Positions 8,223 through 15,977 of a DNA stretch of 20,274 nucleotides are shown piece after piece; position 1 is the stretch's first letter, and each line of letters opens with the position of its first letter. The translations under genes and the position numbers were made by a program. The notes below the pieces were generated by a model. That model ran no database searches, was not told the origin of the DNA, and was given only the letters and a program-made list of their open reading frames with translations. Source of the DNA: Lachnospiraceae bacterium UBA3732 (GTDB lineage Bacteria > Bacillota > Clostridia > Lachnospirales > Lachnospiraceae); the NCBI GenBank assembly GCA_002372545.1, contig DFHD01000042.1, positions 7,042 through 27,315 of the forward strand, read 5' to 3'.

Positions 8223-8286
8223 CGCCGGCGGAGGATAAATCTTTTTTATCCGACCGCCGGCGGTTTTGCAAGTGTGTGTTGCAAAA
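8223..8286. repeat. Double-hairpin dispersed repeat, copy 2
   Basis: This second copy of the element at 545-606 is in the same orientation. The big hairpin CGCCGGCGG/CCGCCGGCG with inner stem GGATAAA/TTTATCC (loop TCTTT) is followed by TTTTGCAA-GTGTGTG-TTGCAAAA. The stems match copy 1 base for base; only the two loops differ. It begins 33 bp after the stop of the broken nuclease gene. The GTTTT after the large stem is too short for a strong terminator. Confidence 0.85.
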
Positions 8287-8323
8287 AAACGCATGAAAAA
8301 TACCATACATCCATCTGAAATAT

Positions 8324-8352
8324 TTGACAGAAACTGTATATTTAGATATTAT
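8324..8352 (+). promoter_or_regulatory. Near-consensus sigma-70/SigA promoter of the S24 repressor gene
   Basis: TTGACA (8324-8329) and TATTAT (8347-8352) are exactly 17 bp apart in an AT-rich region. They lie about 65 bp before the start codon at 8418, which has AGGGGA seven bases upstream. No clear palindromic operator was seen over the promoter. Confidence 0.75.
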
Positions 8353-8417
8353 GAAAATGCCTTATATTATATCATTTTATCATTGTTTTTATCTACATTG
8401 AAGCAGGGGAATCCACT

Positions 8418-9074
8418 ATGCGTTTAGGCATTATTATAAAAAAATACAGAACTGAACATAACATCAGTATGGATGAATTTGCCAGACGCACCGGTCTCAG
8501 TAAAGCATATATCGGGATGCTGGAAAAAGGCGTCCATCCCAAAACCGGAAAAGTGATCCGTCCTTCTGTAGATACCATCCGAAAAGCGGCCATCGGTATG
8601 CGTTTGGAGTTTTCGACTCTGTTTAATATGATGGATGAAGAGATCACTCTTAATCCATCAGAAGATGAAACCATTTTTTCCGCTACTGTTTCTGTCCGTA
8701 TTCCTGTTCTTGGCCGTGTTCCGGCCGGTGACCCCGCAGATGCTGTAGAAGATATTCTTGATTATGAAAACATTCCCGAATCCATGGCCGCCATGGGGGA
8801 ATACTATGGTCTAGTTATCCGGGGCGATTCCATGGAGCCCATGTTCATGAACGGGGATGTGGTGATCGTTCTAAAACAGGAAACCGCTGAAAATGGAGAT
8901 GTTGTCATTGCTGCAGTGGGCGACACTGAAGCCATTTGCAAAAAACTCATTTTAAGAAACAGTTCCATTCTCCTCCACCCCCTCAATCCCGCATATAAAG
9001 ACCTGGATGTCACGAAGGATTCTTCCTTCCGGATCTTAGGCGTTGTCAAAGAACTGCGACGCAGAAATTTCTGA
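8418..9074 (+). CDS. LexA/CI-like repressor: XRE HTH fused to S24 peptidase
   Basis: The 218-residue protein has an N-terminal helix-turn-helix (about 5-62; FARRTGLSKAYIGMLEKG is the HTH) and a C-terminal S24 self-cleaving domain. The cleavage site is visible as VPAGDP (Ala103-Gly104). The catalytic Ser is in RGDSMEP (Ser138) and the Lys in AICKKL (Lys175). Proteins of this kind repress target genes until RecA-stimulated self-cleavage, as in phage CI and LexA. The length is normal for the family and all catalytic residues are present. It is not LexA itself, because the N-terminal domain is Cro/C1 type. No phage genes flank it here, so it is either a remnant of a lost element or a stand-alone stress regulator. 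The start is supported by AGGGGA and a near-consensus promoter. Confidence 0.9.
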   Translation: MRLGIIIKKYRTEHNISMDEFARRTGLSKAYIGMLEKGVHPKTGKVIRPSVDTIRKAAIGMRLEFSTLFNMMDEEITLNPSEDETIFSATVSVRIPVLGRVPAGDPADAVEDILDYENIPESMAAMGEYYGLVIRGDSMEPMFMNGDVVIVLKQETAENGDVVIAAVGDTEAICKKLILRNSSILLHPLNPAYKDLDVTKDSSFRILGVVKELRRRNF

Positions 9075-9267
9075 CAAAGCATTTTAAAATAAGATCAGAC
9101 TAAGTAATCTTTCAGCGGTATTCTCCATGTTAAATCCTGCACACGTAAGCAGTGCAGTTAATACTATCGTCGAAAGTGTTAAACATCTCATCATGTGCCT
9201 GTATCTGTGGACAGTTAAGGATTAAGACCCGGTGGTATACATGAATTCTCTTTGGAAAGGAGCAGCC

Positions 9268-10251
9268 ATGCCATCTATCTCAGTGATCATACCCATGTAT
9301 AATGCCGGAAAGGATATCATCCGCTGCCTTTCCAGCCTGGAAAGGCAGACTATGCAGGATTTTGAGATCCTGCTTCTGGATGACGGCTCCACGGATGACT
9401 CAGGCGAGGTCGTCTCCCGCTATTTGGAAAAACAGCCGGCTCTCCGGAAAAAGACCCGCCTCATCCGTAAGGAAAATGAAGGCGTTGCCGAGACCCGGAA
9501 CCGGGGAATCGCTCTGGCGGAGGGTACCTTCGTCACCTTCATGGATCAGGACGATTTTGTGGCGAAGGATTATCTGGAGACCTATTACCGCGCCATCACC
9601 GATGGCGACATGGATATGGTGACCGGCGGCTTTCTCCGGGTCCGTTCCGATGGAAAGATCATCAAAAAGAAGATCGTTACAGAAAAGCCATGGTCCCGCT
9701 ACACGCTGATCGTGCCCTGGGCCCATATGTACAGAAGAAGCTTTCTTCTGGAGAAGAATATCCGTTTCCTCACCACGAAGATCGGGGAGGATATTCCCTT
9801 TACGCTTACGGCCTACAGGAGTACGGACCGCTGCCGGATCATCAACTATACCGGCTACCGCTGGTTTTATAACGAAAGCTCCGTTTCCAATTCCCTGCAC
9901 AAAACGCTGGACAGCCGTCTCAACGTCCGGTATCTTCTGGACTATCTTTACGCGGAGATGGAAAAGCTGGATGCCAATCAGGACGACCTGATCCGCTACT
10001 TTTATCTGAGATTTATCTGCTGGTACTTCCTTTATTCCACAAGAGGAAGCAAGCGGGAAAACATCCGGAATGCCTATAAAGACTGCTTCGGCTGGCTCAA
10101 AGAGAATATCCCGGACTACCGGCATGCAAAATATACCGGGCTCAGGATGCCGAAGGGAGAGGATTTTTCCCTGCATACCTTTGTTTTCGCCTTCTATCTG
10201 CTGGAGAAGCTTCATCTCCTCCGGCCGATGCTCCTTCTTTTCGGGAAGTAA
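9268..10251 (+). CDS. GT2 family glycosyltransferase
   Basis: The 327-residue GT-A enzyme transfers a sugar from a nucleotide-sugar donor during surface polysaccharide or glycolipid synthesis at the cytoplasmic face. SVIIPMYNAGKDIIRCLSSL is the standard N-terminal strand and helix; LLLDDGSTDDS holds the first Asp pair; NEGVAETRNRGI and FMDQDDF (DxD-type metal motif, 93-96) follow. The C-terminal ~130 residues are helical and aromatic (FICWYFLYSTRG), and no clear membrane helix is present. The start at 9268 is preferred over 9232 because GGAAAGGAG lies five bases upstream. It precedes another GT2 gene on the same strand by 135 bp. The sugar and acceptor cannot be predicted. The 193 bp before it, back to the S24 gene, show no gene and no clear promoter. 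Confidence 0.88.
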   Translation: MPSISVIIPMYNAGKDIIRCLSSLERQTMQDFEILLLDDGSTDDSGEVVSRYLEKQPALRKKTRLIRKENEGVAETRNRGIALAEGTFVTFMDQDDFVAKDYLETYYRAITDGDMDMVTGGFLRVRSDGKIIKKKIVTEKPWSRYTLIVPWAHMYRRSFLLEKNIRFLTTKIGEDIPFTLTAYRSTDRCRIINYTGYRWFYNESSVSNSLHKTLDSRLNVRYLLDYLYAEMEKLDANQDDLIRYFYLRFICWYFLYSTRGSKRENIRNAYKDCFGWLKENIPDYRHAKYTGLRMPKGEDFSLHTFVFAFYLLEKLHLLRPMLLLFGK

Positions 10252-10386
10252 TCGGCGGACTGCTTCTTCTGCTAAACGAATTGTGGGAGTTTTCCAAATT
10301 ATGATGGTCAAAGGTGAAAAACAGTCCTGCCTGGAAAGCCGGAAATAAATCATACACACCGATAAATAAGTTTTTGAGGACGAAAT

Positions 10387-11418
10387 ATGCCGAAAATCAT
10401 TATTCTGATGTCAACCTATAATGGAAATGCCTATATCGAGGATCAGATCCGGAGTATCTATGAACAGAGCTTCCGGGATTTTCAGCTGGTGATCCGGGAC
10501 GACGGTTCAGAGCCTGCATTCCGGAAGAAGCTGGAGGAACTGAAGAAGCAGTATGGTTTCCGGCTGATCGAAGGAAAAAACGCCGGCTTCAGCCGGAGCT
10601 TTATGGCGCTTCTCCGGGCGGCAGGAGATGCGGAGCTCTATGCCTTTGCGGATCAGGATGATATCTGGCTTCCGGATAAACTGGAGCGCGCTGCTGACTT
10701 CTTTAATCATCGCGATAAAATATCCGTCGCAGGCCAGTCCTCCGATATAACCGGTACAGCCCTTTCCGTGGATGCTGACTCAGATACAGCCCATTTCTGG
10801 GACGCCGCCAAAAACACATTCATTTCAGCGGATGATTCTAAAAACACGGCTCCGGAATGTATACCCATACTCTATCACAGTGCGTATGATATCGTAGATT
10901 CCGATACGCTAAAGAAAACCGGTCACTTCTATTTTCCTGAAAAGGGCTATGACTTCCGCCGGAGCATCACGGAAAATCATTATTCCGGCTTTTCCATGGT
11001 GATCAACCGGCCGCTCCGGGAGCTGATGCTCCGGGGCCGGGCCGAAAAGCTTGTCTATCATGACTGGTGGGCCGGCATGATCGCCCATGCCATGGGGGCA
11101 GCCTTCTCCGACCCGGCTGTCACCTCTCTTCACCGGGCTCATGGAGATAATGTTACGACCTTCAGCATGAAGACCCGTTTTCAGTGGCTGAAAAAGTCTC
11201 TGACAGAAGACACCGACATCAAAAAAAGAGCGCAGGAATTCCTGCGCTGCTTTGCGTATGATATCTCCCGAAAAGACCAAAAGACTCTTCTTCTCTTTGC
11301 CGGAAAGCGGTATTCTCCGGTCAAAGCCCTGAAAAAGGCCTTTTATCCGAAGCGCTGGCGGCCGGTTCTTTCCTCCGAGCTGATCAGCCGTTTCCTTATG
11401 CTGATCGGACGGATGTAG
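10387..11418 (+). CDS. GT2 family glycosyltransferase, rhamnosyltransferase-like
   Basis: The 343-residue protein opens with IIILMSTYNGNAYIEDQIRSI, followed by LVIRDDGS, NAGFSRSF and YAFADQDDIWLPDKL (metal motif DQDD, 89-92). This FADQDDIWxPDKL pattern is typical of the GT2 group that includes rhamnosyl and other capsule or O-antigen transferases. YHDWWAGMIAHAMG in the C-terminal half matches the conserved HDWW region expected near the acceptor site. The start has GAGGACG upstream. It follows the first GT2 gene by 135 bp, with no obvious promoter or terminator between, so the two are probably co-transcribed. It converges on the minus-strand DUF2304 gene. The exact sugar specificity is unknown. 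Confidence 0.88.
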   Translation: MPKIIILMSTYNGNAYIEDQIRSIYEQSFRDFQLVIRDDGSEPAFRKKLEELKKQYGFRLIEGKNAGFSRSFMALLRAAGDAELYAFADQDDIWLPDKLERAADFFNHRDKISVAGQSSDITGTALSVDADSDTAHFWDAAKNTFISADDSKNTAPECIPILYHSAYDIVDSDTLKKTGHFYFPEKGYDFRRSITENHYSGFSMVINRPLRELMLRGRAEKLVYHDWWAGMIAHAMGAAFSDPAVTSLHRAHGDNVTTFSMKTRFQWLKKSLTEDTDIKKRAQEFLRCFAYDISRKDQKTLLLFAGKRYSPVKALKKAFYPKRWRPVLSSELISRFLMLIGRM

Positions 11419-11468
11419 GCACACGCGCGAACCATCCGCAGCTGCCGCATAGCCGCATCCCGATGATT

Positions 11469-11603
11469 CTCAGCCTTCTCCCGTGTGTCTTTCCACAACC
11501 TCATCTTGAAATATCTCAGCCTTCTCCCGTGTGTCTTTCCACAGCCGCTTCTTGAAATATCTCAGCCTTCTCCCGTGTGTCTTTCCACAACCTCATCCTG
11601 AAG
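11469..11603. repeat. 46-bp tandem repeat duplicating the 3' end of the DUF2304 gene
   Basis: Two full 46-bp units (11469-11514, 11515-11560) and a third partial unit (11561-11603) share CTCAGCCTTCTCCCGTGTGT and then CTTTCCACA. The third unit is the last 14 codons of the DUF2304 gene and its stop. The copies downstream are therefore duplicated coding sequence that includes the stop codon. The middle unit differs at several bases. As 46 is not a multiple of three and each unit has the stop, the protein is not lengthened. Confidence 0.9.
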
Positions 11604-11984
11604 CTCTTCGATCTTCTCTTTGGCGTCTTTTCTCAGCTTTTGCACCTCATCTCTGGCATCCTTACGCATAATGGCGATCTCCTGAGAAAGCTTCACCACT
11701 TTATCCTGCAGCTTGCTCACAGAGACCGATAAGAAGAAGTTCACCCCGATCAGCAAAAGAAAGCCCAGGAAGAACAGCATATTGATGGGGGCGATCACCC
11801 CGGTCAGCTTGGCCAGCCAGGCTAAAAAAATGGGACAGGCCGCCATGAGGATCACCACCAGATCCAGCAGGATCCAGCCCAGACCATATTTGAAATTGAT
11901 CTTCTTCCGCGTCATCAGCCTGAGCAGGTAAATGAGCAGAAGTACCATACATACTATAACAAAGACTCTAATTCTTAATGACAT
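11562..11984 (-). CDS. DUF2304 family membrane protein
   Basis: The 140-residue protein has three hydrophobic segments (about 3-22, 33-55, 60-85) and then a long charged coiled-coil tail rich in Lys/Glu/Asp with heptad character. The pattern VFVIVCMVLLLIYLLRLMTRKKINFKYGLGWILLDLVVIL is the DUF2304 signature, including the charged RKKI..KYGLGW loop. DUF2304 genes usually sit next to a DPM1-like glycosyltransferase, exactly as here, so it is probably a membrane partner of that enzyme in lipid-linked sugar transfer. This pairing is family knowledge; the role is inference. The start at 11984 has GGAGGAA upstream; a longer frame from 12053 would overlap the previous gene by 20 bp and add a basic, non-conserved leader. 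The 3' end is duplicated in a tandem repeat. Confidence 0.85.
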   Translation of the reverse strand: MSLRIRVFVIVCMVLLLIYLLRLMTRKKINFKYGLGWILLDLVVILMAACPIFLAWLAKLTGVIAPINMLFFLGFLLLIGVNFFLSVSVSKLQDKVVKLSQEIAIMRKDARDEVQKLRKDAKEKIEELQDEVVERHTGEG

Positions 11985-12033
11985 CCTGAGATTCCTCCGC
12001 AGACAGTCCCTCAACAACCGTTTATTTGCAGGA

Positions 12034-12744
12034 TCACTTGTGGATTCTGGCAAAGAGGATGGCCAGACTCACCTTGATCATATAATAAATACCATTCAGC
12101 AGGGAAATGGAGGATACGCCCCCCTCCCGCTCGTTCATGATCACCGGGATCTCCTGCACCTTATAGCCCTTTGAGAGAACCATCACCGTGCTCTCCGGCT
12201 CCGGATAATCCTTTGGGTAATCTGCCTGAAATAGATCCATCAGCTTCCGGTCCACGATCCGAAGGCCGGAGGTAGGATCCGTTATCGTCTTCCGGGTCAG
12301 AAGCCGGATCAGCCGGGTAAAGTGACGAATGCCCGCCCTGCGCATCCCCGAGGACTGAAAGCCCTCCTTTTTGATGAACCGGGAGCCGATGACCATATTG
12401 GAACCGGTAGACACAAGCTCATCCGCCATGGCCTGCAGGTAGGCGGCATTATGCTGCCCGTCCCCGTCGAACTGCACAGCAAGATCATACCCATGATAGT
12501 AAGCATAGCGGTAACCGGTCTGCACCGCACCGCCAATGCCCAGATTCACAGGCAGATTCAGATAATGGAAATTATTCTTTCTGAGGATCTCCAACGTATC
12601 ATCCCGGGAACAGTCATTGATGATCACATAATCGAACCCCGGGGCATGCTCCTTCACATCCCGGATCGTCCGCTCAATATTCTCCGACTCATTATACGCA
12701 GGGATAATGATCAGCTTTTTCAGATTTTCAGCATTCCTTGCCAT
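12034..12744 (-). CDS. GT2 glycosyltransferase, dolichyl/polyprenyl-phosphate sugar synthase type
   Basis: The 236-residue protein matches the DPM1/GtrB-like group that moves a sugar from a nucleotide donor to polyprenyl phosphate. Seen are LIIIPAYNESENIERTI, VIINDCSRDDT, the glycine stretch NLGIGGAVQTGYRYA and the metal motif QFDGDGQH (DGD at 93-95), then SRF and the amphipathic region DPTSGLRIVDRKLM. No C-terminal membrane helices follow, so it is the short, soluble or peripheral form and may need the neighbouring DUF2304 membrane protein. Its start lies within the end of the preceding GT2 gene (17-bp overlap), which implies translational coupling; GAGGAG is somewhat far upstream (about 13 bases). 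The C-terminal GGVSSISLLNGIYYMIKV is also typical of the group. Confidence 0.9.
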   Translation of the reverse strand: MARNAENLKKLIIIPAYNESENIERTIRDVKEHAPGFDYVIINDCSRDDTLEILRKNNFHYLNLPVNLGIGGAVQTGYRYAYYHGYDLAVQFDGDGQHNAAYLQAMADELVSTGSNMVIGSRFIKKEGFQSSGMRRAGIRHFTRLIRLLTRKTITDPTSGLRIVDRKLMDLFQADYPKDYPEPESTVMVLSKGYKVQEIPVIMNEREGGVSSISLLNGIYYMIKVSLAILFARIHK

Positions 12745-13534
12745 TTAAATCATTCGACTCCTCTGATTTATTATAGAACCGATTGATCAGTTTTGCCACC
12801 GGCATGGGCCAGAATTTGGAAAACATCTCCAGGTTTTCGTTCCCCCGCTGATGGTCGCGGATGATCGCTGTGGTTTCGGATCCCTCATGGATCCGGTGAC
12901 AGGTCAGCGGCTTGGGGATATAGAGAAAATCGCCCTTCATGCGGGAAAGCTTTTCCCACGCCTCCCAGTCCTCGCAGCTGCGGAAATGATCGGCAAAAAC
13001 AGGCCGCTCAACATAGTCAAGCGCATAGGTCACAGATGGACAGCAGATGGGATCGCCGAAGGATAGCACCCTCCTCCGGATAAACCGGCTGCTCTTCACG
13101 AACCGCGGCCGAAGGGGGATCATCATGAACCGCTTGATCTTCAGCATTCTCACGTCCGTTGTCTTCACGCCGTTCCGGATCTCCGCATAATCCGTAAAGG
13201 CGATAATGGGACGCCGGGATCTTTTCATCCGTTTCAGGACCTCCAGCGAATAGGAGGGCTCATAGACATCATCCTGGTGCGCGATCGTCGCATACCTTGT
13301 CCTGACCTTGCTGAGTGCAAAATTCCAATCCTGTGTAATGCCGGACTCACCCGGATTCACATAAACCGGCAGATCATACTTCTTCGCCAGTCCGCTGATG
13401 TATGCATTTGGCGTACTGGTACAGATCAGGATCTCCGAACGGAGCATCTGCTTCTTCAGCGAAAGGATGCACTCCTCCAGATAAGGGCTCTCCTTATATG
13501 CACATATGACAAATGAATGTTTTGCTCTCCGCAT
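12728..13534 (-). CDS. GT2 family glycosyltransferase
   Basis: The 268-residue protein is a divergent GT2 enzyme. SFVICAYKESPYLEECILSLKKQ is the N-terminal strand/helix, ILICTSTPNAYI replaces the usual DDGS loop, and GITQDWNFAL plus TIAHQDDVYEPSYSLEVL give the metal motif (QDD at 87-89). The segment SFGDPICCPSVTY and CEDWEAWEKLSR resemble the acceptor side of capsular and teichoic-type transferases. The lack of the DDGS motif in the first loop is unusual but seen in this subgroup. It overlaps the next gene (DPM1-like) by 17 bp, so these form an operon with DUF2304. It starts 49 bp after the mnmA stop and could be transcribed with it. The start at 13534 has GGCGGAG upstream. Confidence 0.85.
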   Translation of the reverse strand: MRRAKHSFVICAYKESPYLEECILSLKKQMLRSEILICTSTPNAYISGLAKKYDLPVYVNPGESGITQDWNFALSKVRTRYATIAHQDDVYEPSYSLEVLKRMKRSRRPIIAFTDYAEIRNGVKTTDVRMLKIKRFMMIPLRPRFVKSSRFIRRRVLSFGDPICCPSVTYALDYVERPVFADHFRSCEDWEAWEKLSRMKGDFLYIPKPLTCHRIHEGSETTAIIRDHQRGNENLEMFSKFWPMPVAKLINRFYNKSEESNDLNGKEC

Positions 13535-13583
13535 GACCTATTCTCCGCCTGCTATTTCTTCTGCCTTTCGTCTGTTTTCTGCC

Positions 13584-14648
13584 TCAGCCCCGGAGGATCT
13601 TTCCGCCGCCCACAACACAGCCGTCCTCATCATAGAACACCGCCGACTGGCCAGGTGTTGCCGCCCGCACCGGAGAGTCGAACCGGAGAAGAAGCCGGTC
13701 CTCACCGGTCTTTACGATTTCGGCCGCCTCCGCCTTATGATGGTAGCGCACTTTCGCGATAACCCGAAGGCTCTCGCCTTCATTTAGTCCCGGGATGGCC
13801 TGGAAATTCAGACCGCCCAGCATGACCTCCCGGGTAAAGAGCGCATCCTCGTCGGAAAGCACGACCTCATTGGTATCCGGCCGGAGCTCCTTCACAAAAA
13901 CCGGATGCCCCATGGCAATGCCGAGCCCCTTTCTCTGGCCGATGGTATAATGGATCAGACCCTTGTGTCTGCCGAGAACATTTCCGTCCTCATCCACAAA
14001 ATTACCCTCACCGGGAATTTCCTTCTCTGTATTTTCTTCGATATAATCCGCATAGTTTCCATCGGGAACAAAGCAGATATCCTGGGATTCTTTTTTTTCC
14101 GCCACGGGAAGGCCTGCCACACGGGCAATTTCCCGAACCTCCGCCTTGGAAAGCTTTCCGAGCGGCATCAGCGTTCTGGAAAGCTGCTCCTGGGTCAGGA
14201 GGTACAGCATATAGGTCTGATCCTTTTCCGCAGCCTCAGCCGCTTTCACGGTATATCTTCCGTTTTCCAGCTGCAGTATAGAGGCGTAATGCCCGGTAGC
14301 CACATAATCCGCCTGCATCAGAGAGAGAAGGGAAAGCATGCCATCCCACTTCACATAGCGATTGCATTCGATACAGGGATTGGGAGTCTCCCCCGCAAGA
14401 TAGGATTCCACAAAGGGCCGGGTCACATGGTTGCAAAATGCCGGGAACACATTCTGCACATTATAGGGAATTCCCAGAATTCCGCAGACCGCCTCTGCGT
14501 CGGAAATCTCGCAGCACCGGCTGTCCTTTCCCGTACTCTGCCACATCCGGAGGGTAACGCCGGTCACATCATGTCCCGCCGCCTTCAGCAAATATGCAGT
14601 TACTGCGCTGTCCACGCCGCCGGACATGCCGACCAAAACCTTAGACAT
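13584..14648 (-). CDS. mnmA: tRNA-specific 2-thiouridylase MnmA
   Basis: The 354-residue enzyme makes 2-thiouridine at the wobble position 34 of tRNAs for Lys, Glu and Gln, using ATP to adenylate the base and a relayed persulfide sulfur. The PP-loop SGGVDS (9-14) is the ATP site. NPCIECN (about 91-96) contains the first catalytic Cys, C95, in the position of the TPNPxxxCN motif; ESQDICFVPDG holds the second, C192. GQRKGLGIA and the C-terminal beta-barrel region (RAATPGQSAVFYDEDGCVVGGG) are intact. The length is normal and the start at 14648 has AGGAGAGGCAGGA just upstream. It lies 132 bp after maf and 49 bp before the glycosyltransferase set; this order of unrelated genes suggests an operon of convenience. 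Confidence 0.97.
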   Translation of the reverse strand: MSKVLVGMSGGVDSAVTAYLLKAAGHDVTGVTLRMWQSTGKDSRCCEISDAEAVCGILGIPYNVQNVFPAFCNHVTRPFVESYLAGETPNPCIECNRYVKWDGMLSLLSLMQADYVATGHYASILQLENGRYTVKAAEAAEKDQTYMLYLLTQEQLSRTLMPLGKLSKAEVREIARVAGLPVAEKKESQDICFVPDGNYADYIEENTEKEIPGEGNFVDEDGNVLGRHKGLIHYTIGQRKGLGIAMGHPVFVKELRPDTNEVVLSDEDALFTREVMLGGLNFQAIPGLNEGESLRVIAKVRYHHKAEAAEIVKTGEDRLLLRFDSPVRAATPGQSAVFYDEDGCVVGGGKILRG

Positions 14649-14780
14649 TCCTGCCTCTCCTGCTTCTTTCCGTTTCGTTATTCCGTGAATTTCCTTCTGA
14701 CACCCCGGCAGCCGGTTTCAAAATAACCATGCCAATACCATGTCCGGATATCCTGATCATACTGTTCAAAAGGCCTCGGC

Positions 14781-15569
14781 TTAGCTTGATGTACCGAAAG
14801 AAATATATCCCTTTTCCGCCGCCACCCGGATAAACCGGGCAAGGGGAAAGCCGACCACGTTATTGTAATCTCCGCGGATTTCCTTTACCAGCCGGGCGCC
14901 AATGCCCTGGATCCCGTAAGCCCCGGCTTTATCCATGGGTTCGCCCGTGGCAATATAATCCAGCGCCTCCGCCTCATCGAATGGATACATCTCCACTTCG
15001 GTACGTTCAGCAAAACGGGTCCTGTCCGTAAGACGAAGGGTCGGCCGTCCGCCTTCCTCCACGACCTGCAGATATTCCAGATCGACCCCCGTGTATACCT
15101 CGTGCGTCCTGCCGGAAAGCTGCATCAGCATCCGCTGTGCATCCCGGACATCGGCAGGCTTTCCGAGAACCCCGCAATATGCCGGATCTCCGGACTCATC
15201 GTTTTTTTGATCGTATTTTACGGCAGTTCCCGTGGCGGTTTCTGCGGCACTTTCCGACGCATAAACTGCGTCACCGTCTCTATGTTCAGCTCCGGAAAAG
15301 ACAAGCGTGTCAGCCGCAACAATGAGAACCCCGCCTCCTGCCGGAAGTAGGGTTCTCAGTTTTTCCGGATCCGTATTCTGTATAAAGCTGTCCGAAACAG
15401 CCTGACCTTTTTTCCCTGCCAGCTCCATGACCCGCCGGTCAGGCTGCCGTTCTTCAGATGTCTCATCTGCCTCGCTGACCAGGACCGTGAAGCTGATTCC
15501 TGCCTGCTGCAGGAGCTCCCTGCGCCGGGGTGAACCCGACGCCAGAACGACCGCAACATTTTGTTTCAT
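14781..15569 (-). CDS. maf: Maf-family nucleotide pyrophosphatase with a large insertion
   Basis: The 262-residue protein is a Maf/HAM1-fold enzyme that hydrolyses non-canonical or modified nucleoside triphosphates (dTTP/UTP type in many Bacillota). VVLASGSPRRRELL (the ASxSPRR substrate loop, 10-16), the core VAADTLV (Asp87), LGKPADVRDAQRML (135-148), LSGRTHEVYTGV and the C-terminal EPMDKAGAYGIQGIGA and YNNVVGFPL are all present. Usual family length is about 190-200 residues. The excess is an acidic, Ala/Thr/Glu-rich stretch between the ADT core and LGKP (about 91-134), and a longer segment around 60-80. The catalytic motifs are untouched, so it is probably active. The start has GGAGC upstream. 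It is followed by mnmA and preceded by the two small membrane proteins, likely in one transcript. Confidence 0.93.
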   Translation of the reverse strand: MKQNVAVVLASGSPRRRELLQQAGISFTVLVSEADETSEERQPDRRVMELAGKKGQAVSDSFIQNTDPEKLRTLLPAGGGVLIVAADTLVFSGAEHRDGDAVYASESAAETATGTAVKYDQKNDESGDPAYCGVLGKPADVRDAQRMLMQLSGRTHEVYTGVDLEYLQVVEEGGRPTLRLTDRTRFAERTEVEMYPFDEAEALDYIATGEPMDKAGAYGIQGIGARLVKEIRGDYNNVVGFPLARFIRVAAEKGYISFGTSS

Positions 15570-15656
15570 CTTCGTGCTCCAAATATACTGTTATCCCGAA
15601 TACTTGCCATGCATGGAACCCCTGCGGATCACGATGCATACCGGGATCGATCGTTC

Positions 15657-15977
15657 TTACTTATTCTCTGCTGACTTCCGGAGCGCGCCTCTCAGACGTC
15701 CGCTGGGATCCTTTGCCAGAAGGCGGATCATCCATACCACCAGTCCAAGCGCAACTGCCGATAATCCAAGAAATGCATCATTCAGCATGTCTCCCGGCGC
15801 TGGTGTAAAGTACTCGCTTTTCAGCTCAGCAAATTCGAACACCGCATCAATCGTCCACATGATGGCAGCGCCCCAGTACATCAGCGCAAGAAAGCCAAGC
15901 TGCATCCGGTCATCCTTACAGGTATACCAGAGAATGGTGACCGTCACTGCGGCAAAAACCGTAATGAGAAGCGTCAT
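15657..15977 (-). CDS. Small membrane protein of unknown function
   Basis: The 106-residue protein has three predicted membrane segments: MTLLITVFAAVTVTILWYT (1-19), FLALMYWGAAIMWTIDAVFEF (about 25-45) and FLGLSAVALGLVVWMIRLL (about 67-86). It ends with a basic tail. The family is not recognised. Its ATG overlaps the stop of the upstream gene (ATGA, 15974-15977), and GAGGAGGAAACAGT precedes it, so the two are translationally coupled and probably form a complex. The acidic Asp-rich start of the second helix region (TIDAVFEFAELKSEYF) may face outside. It is followed 87 bp later by maf. Confidence 0.75.
   Translation of the reverse strand: MTLLITVFAAVTVTILWYTCKDDRMQLGFLALMYWGAAIMWTIDAVFEFAELKSEYFTPAPGDMLNDAFLGLSAVALGLVVWMIRLLAKDPSGRLRGALRKSAENK

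Noticed and set aside
9075..9267. Possible RNA gene or remnant between the S24 gene and the first GT2 gene
   Set aside because: No stable hairpin, T-run, promoter pair or coding frame could be seen.
9400..10359. Long minus-strand frame of 319 codons opposite the first GT2 gene
   Set aside because: It lies antisense to a convincing glycosyltransferase with full motifs, has no ribosome binding site or recognisable domain, and its composition fits the shadow of a GC-richer gene.
11469..11603. Short CRISPR-like array
   Set aside because: The units are directly adjacent with no unique spacers and are copies of the end of a neighbouring gene.
13905..14726. Plus-strand frame of 273 codons opposite mnmA
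   Set aside because: It is fully antisense to mnmA, whose catalytic motifs are all present; no domain is seen in the antisense frame.
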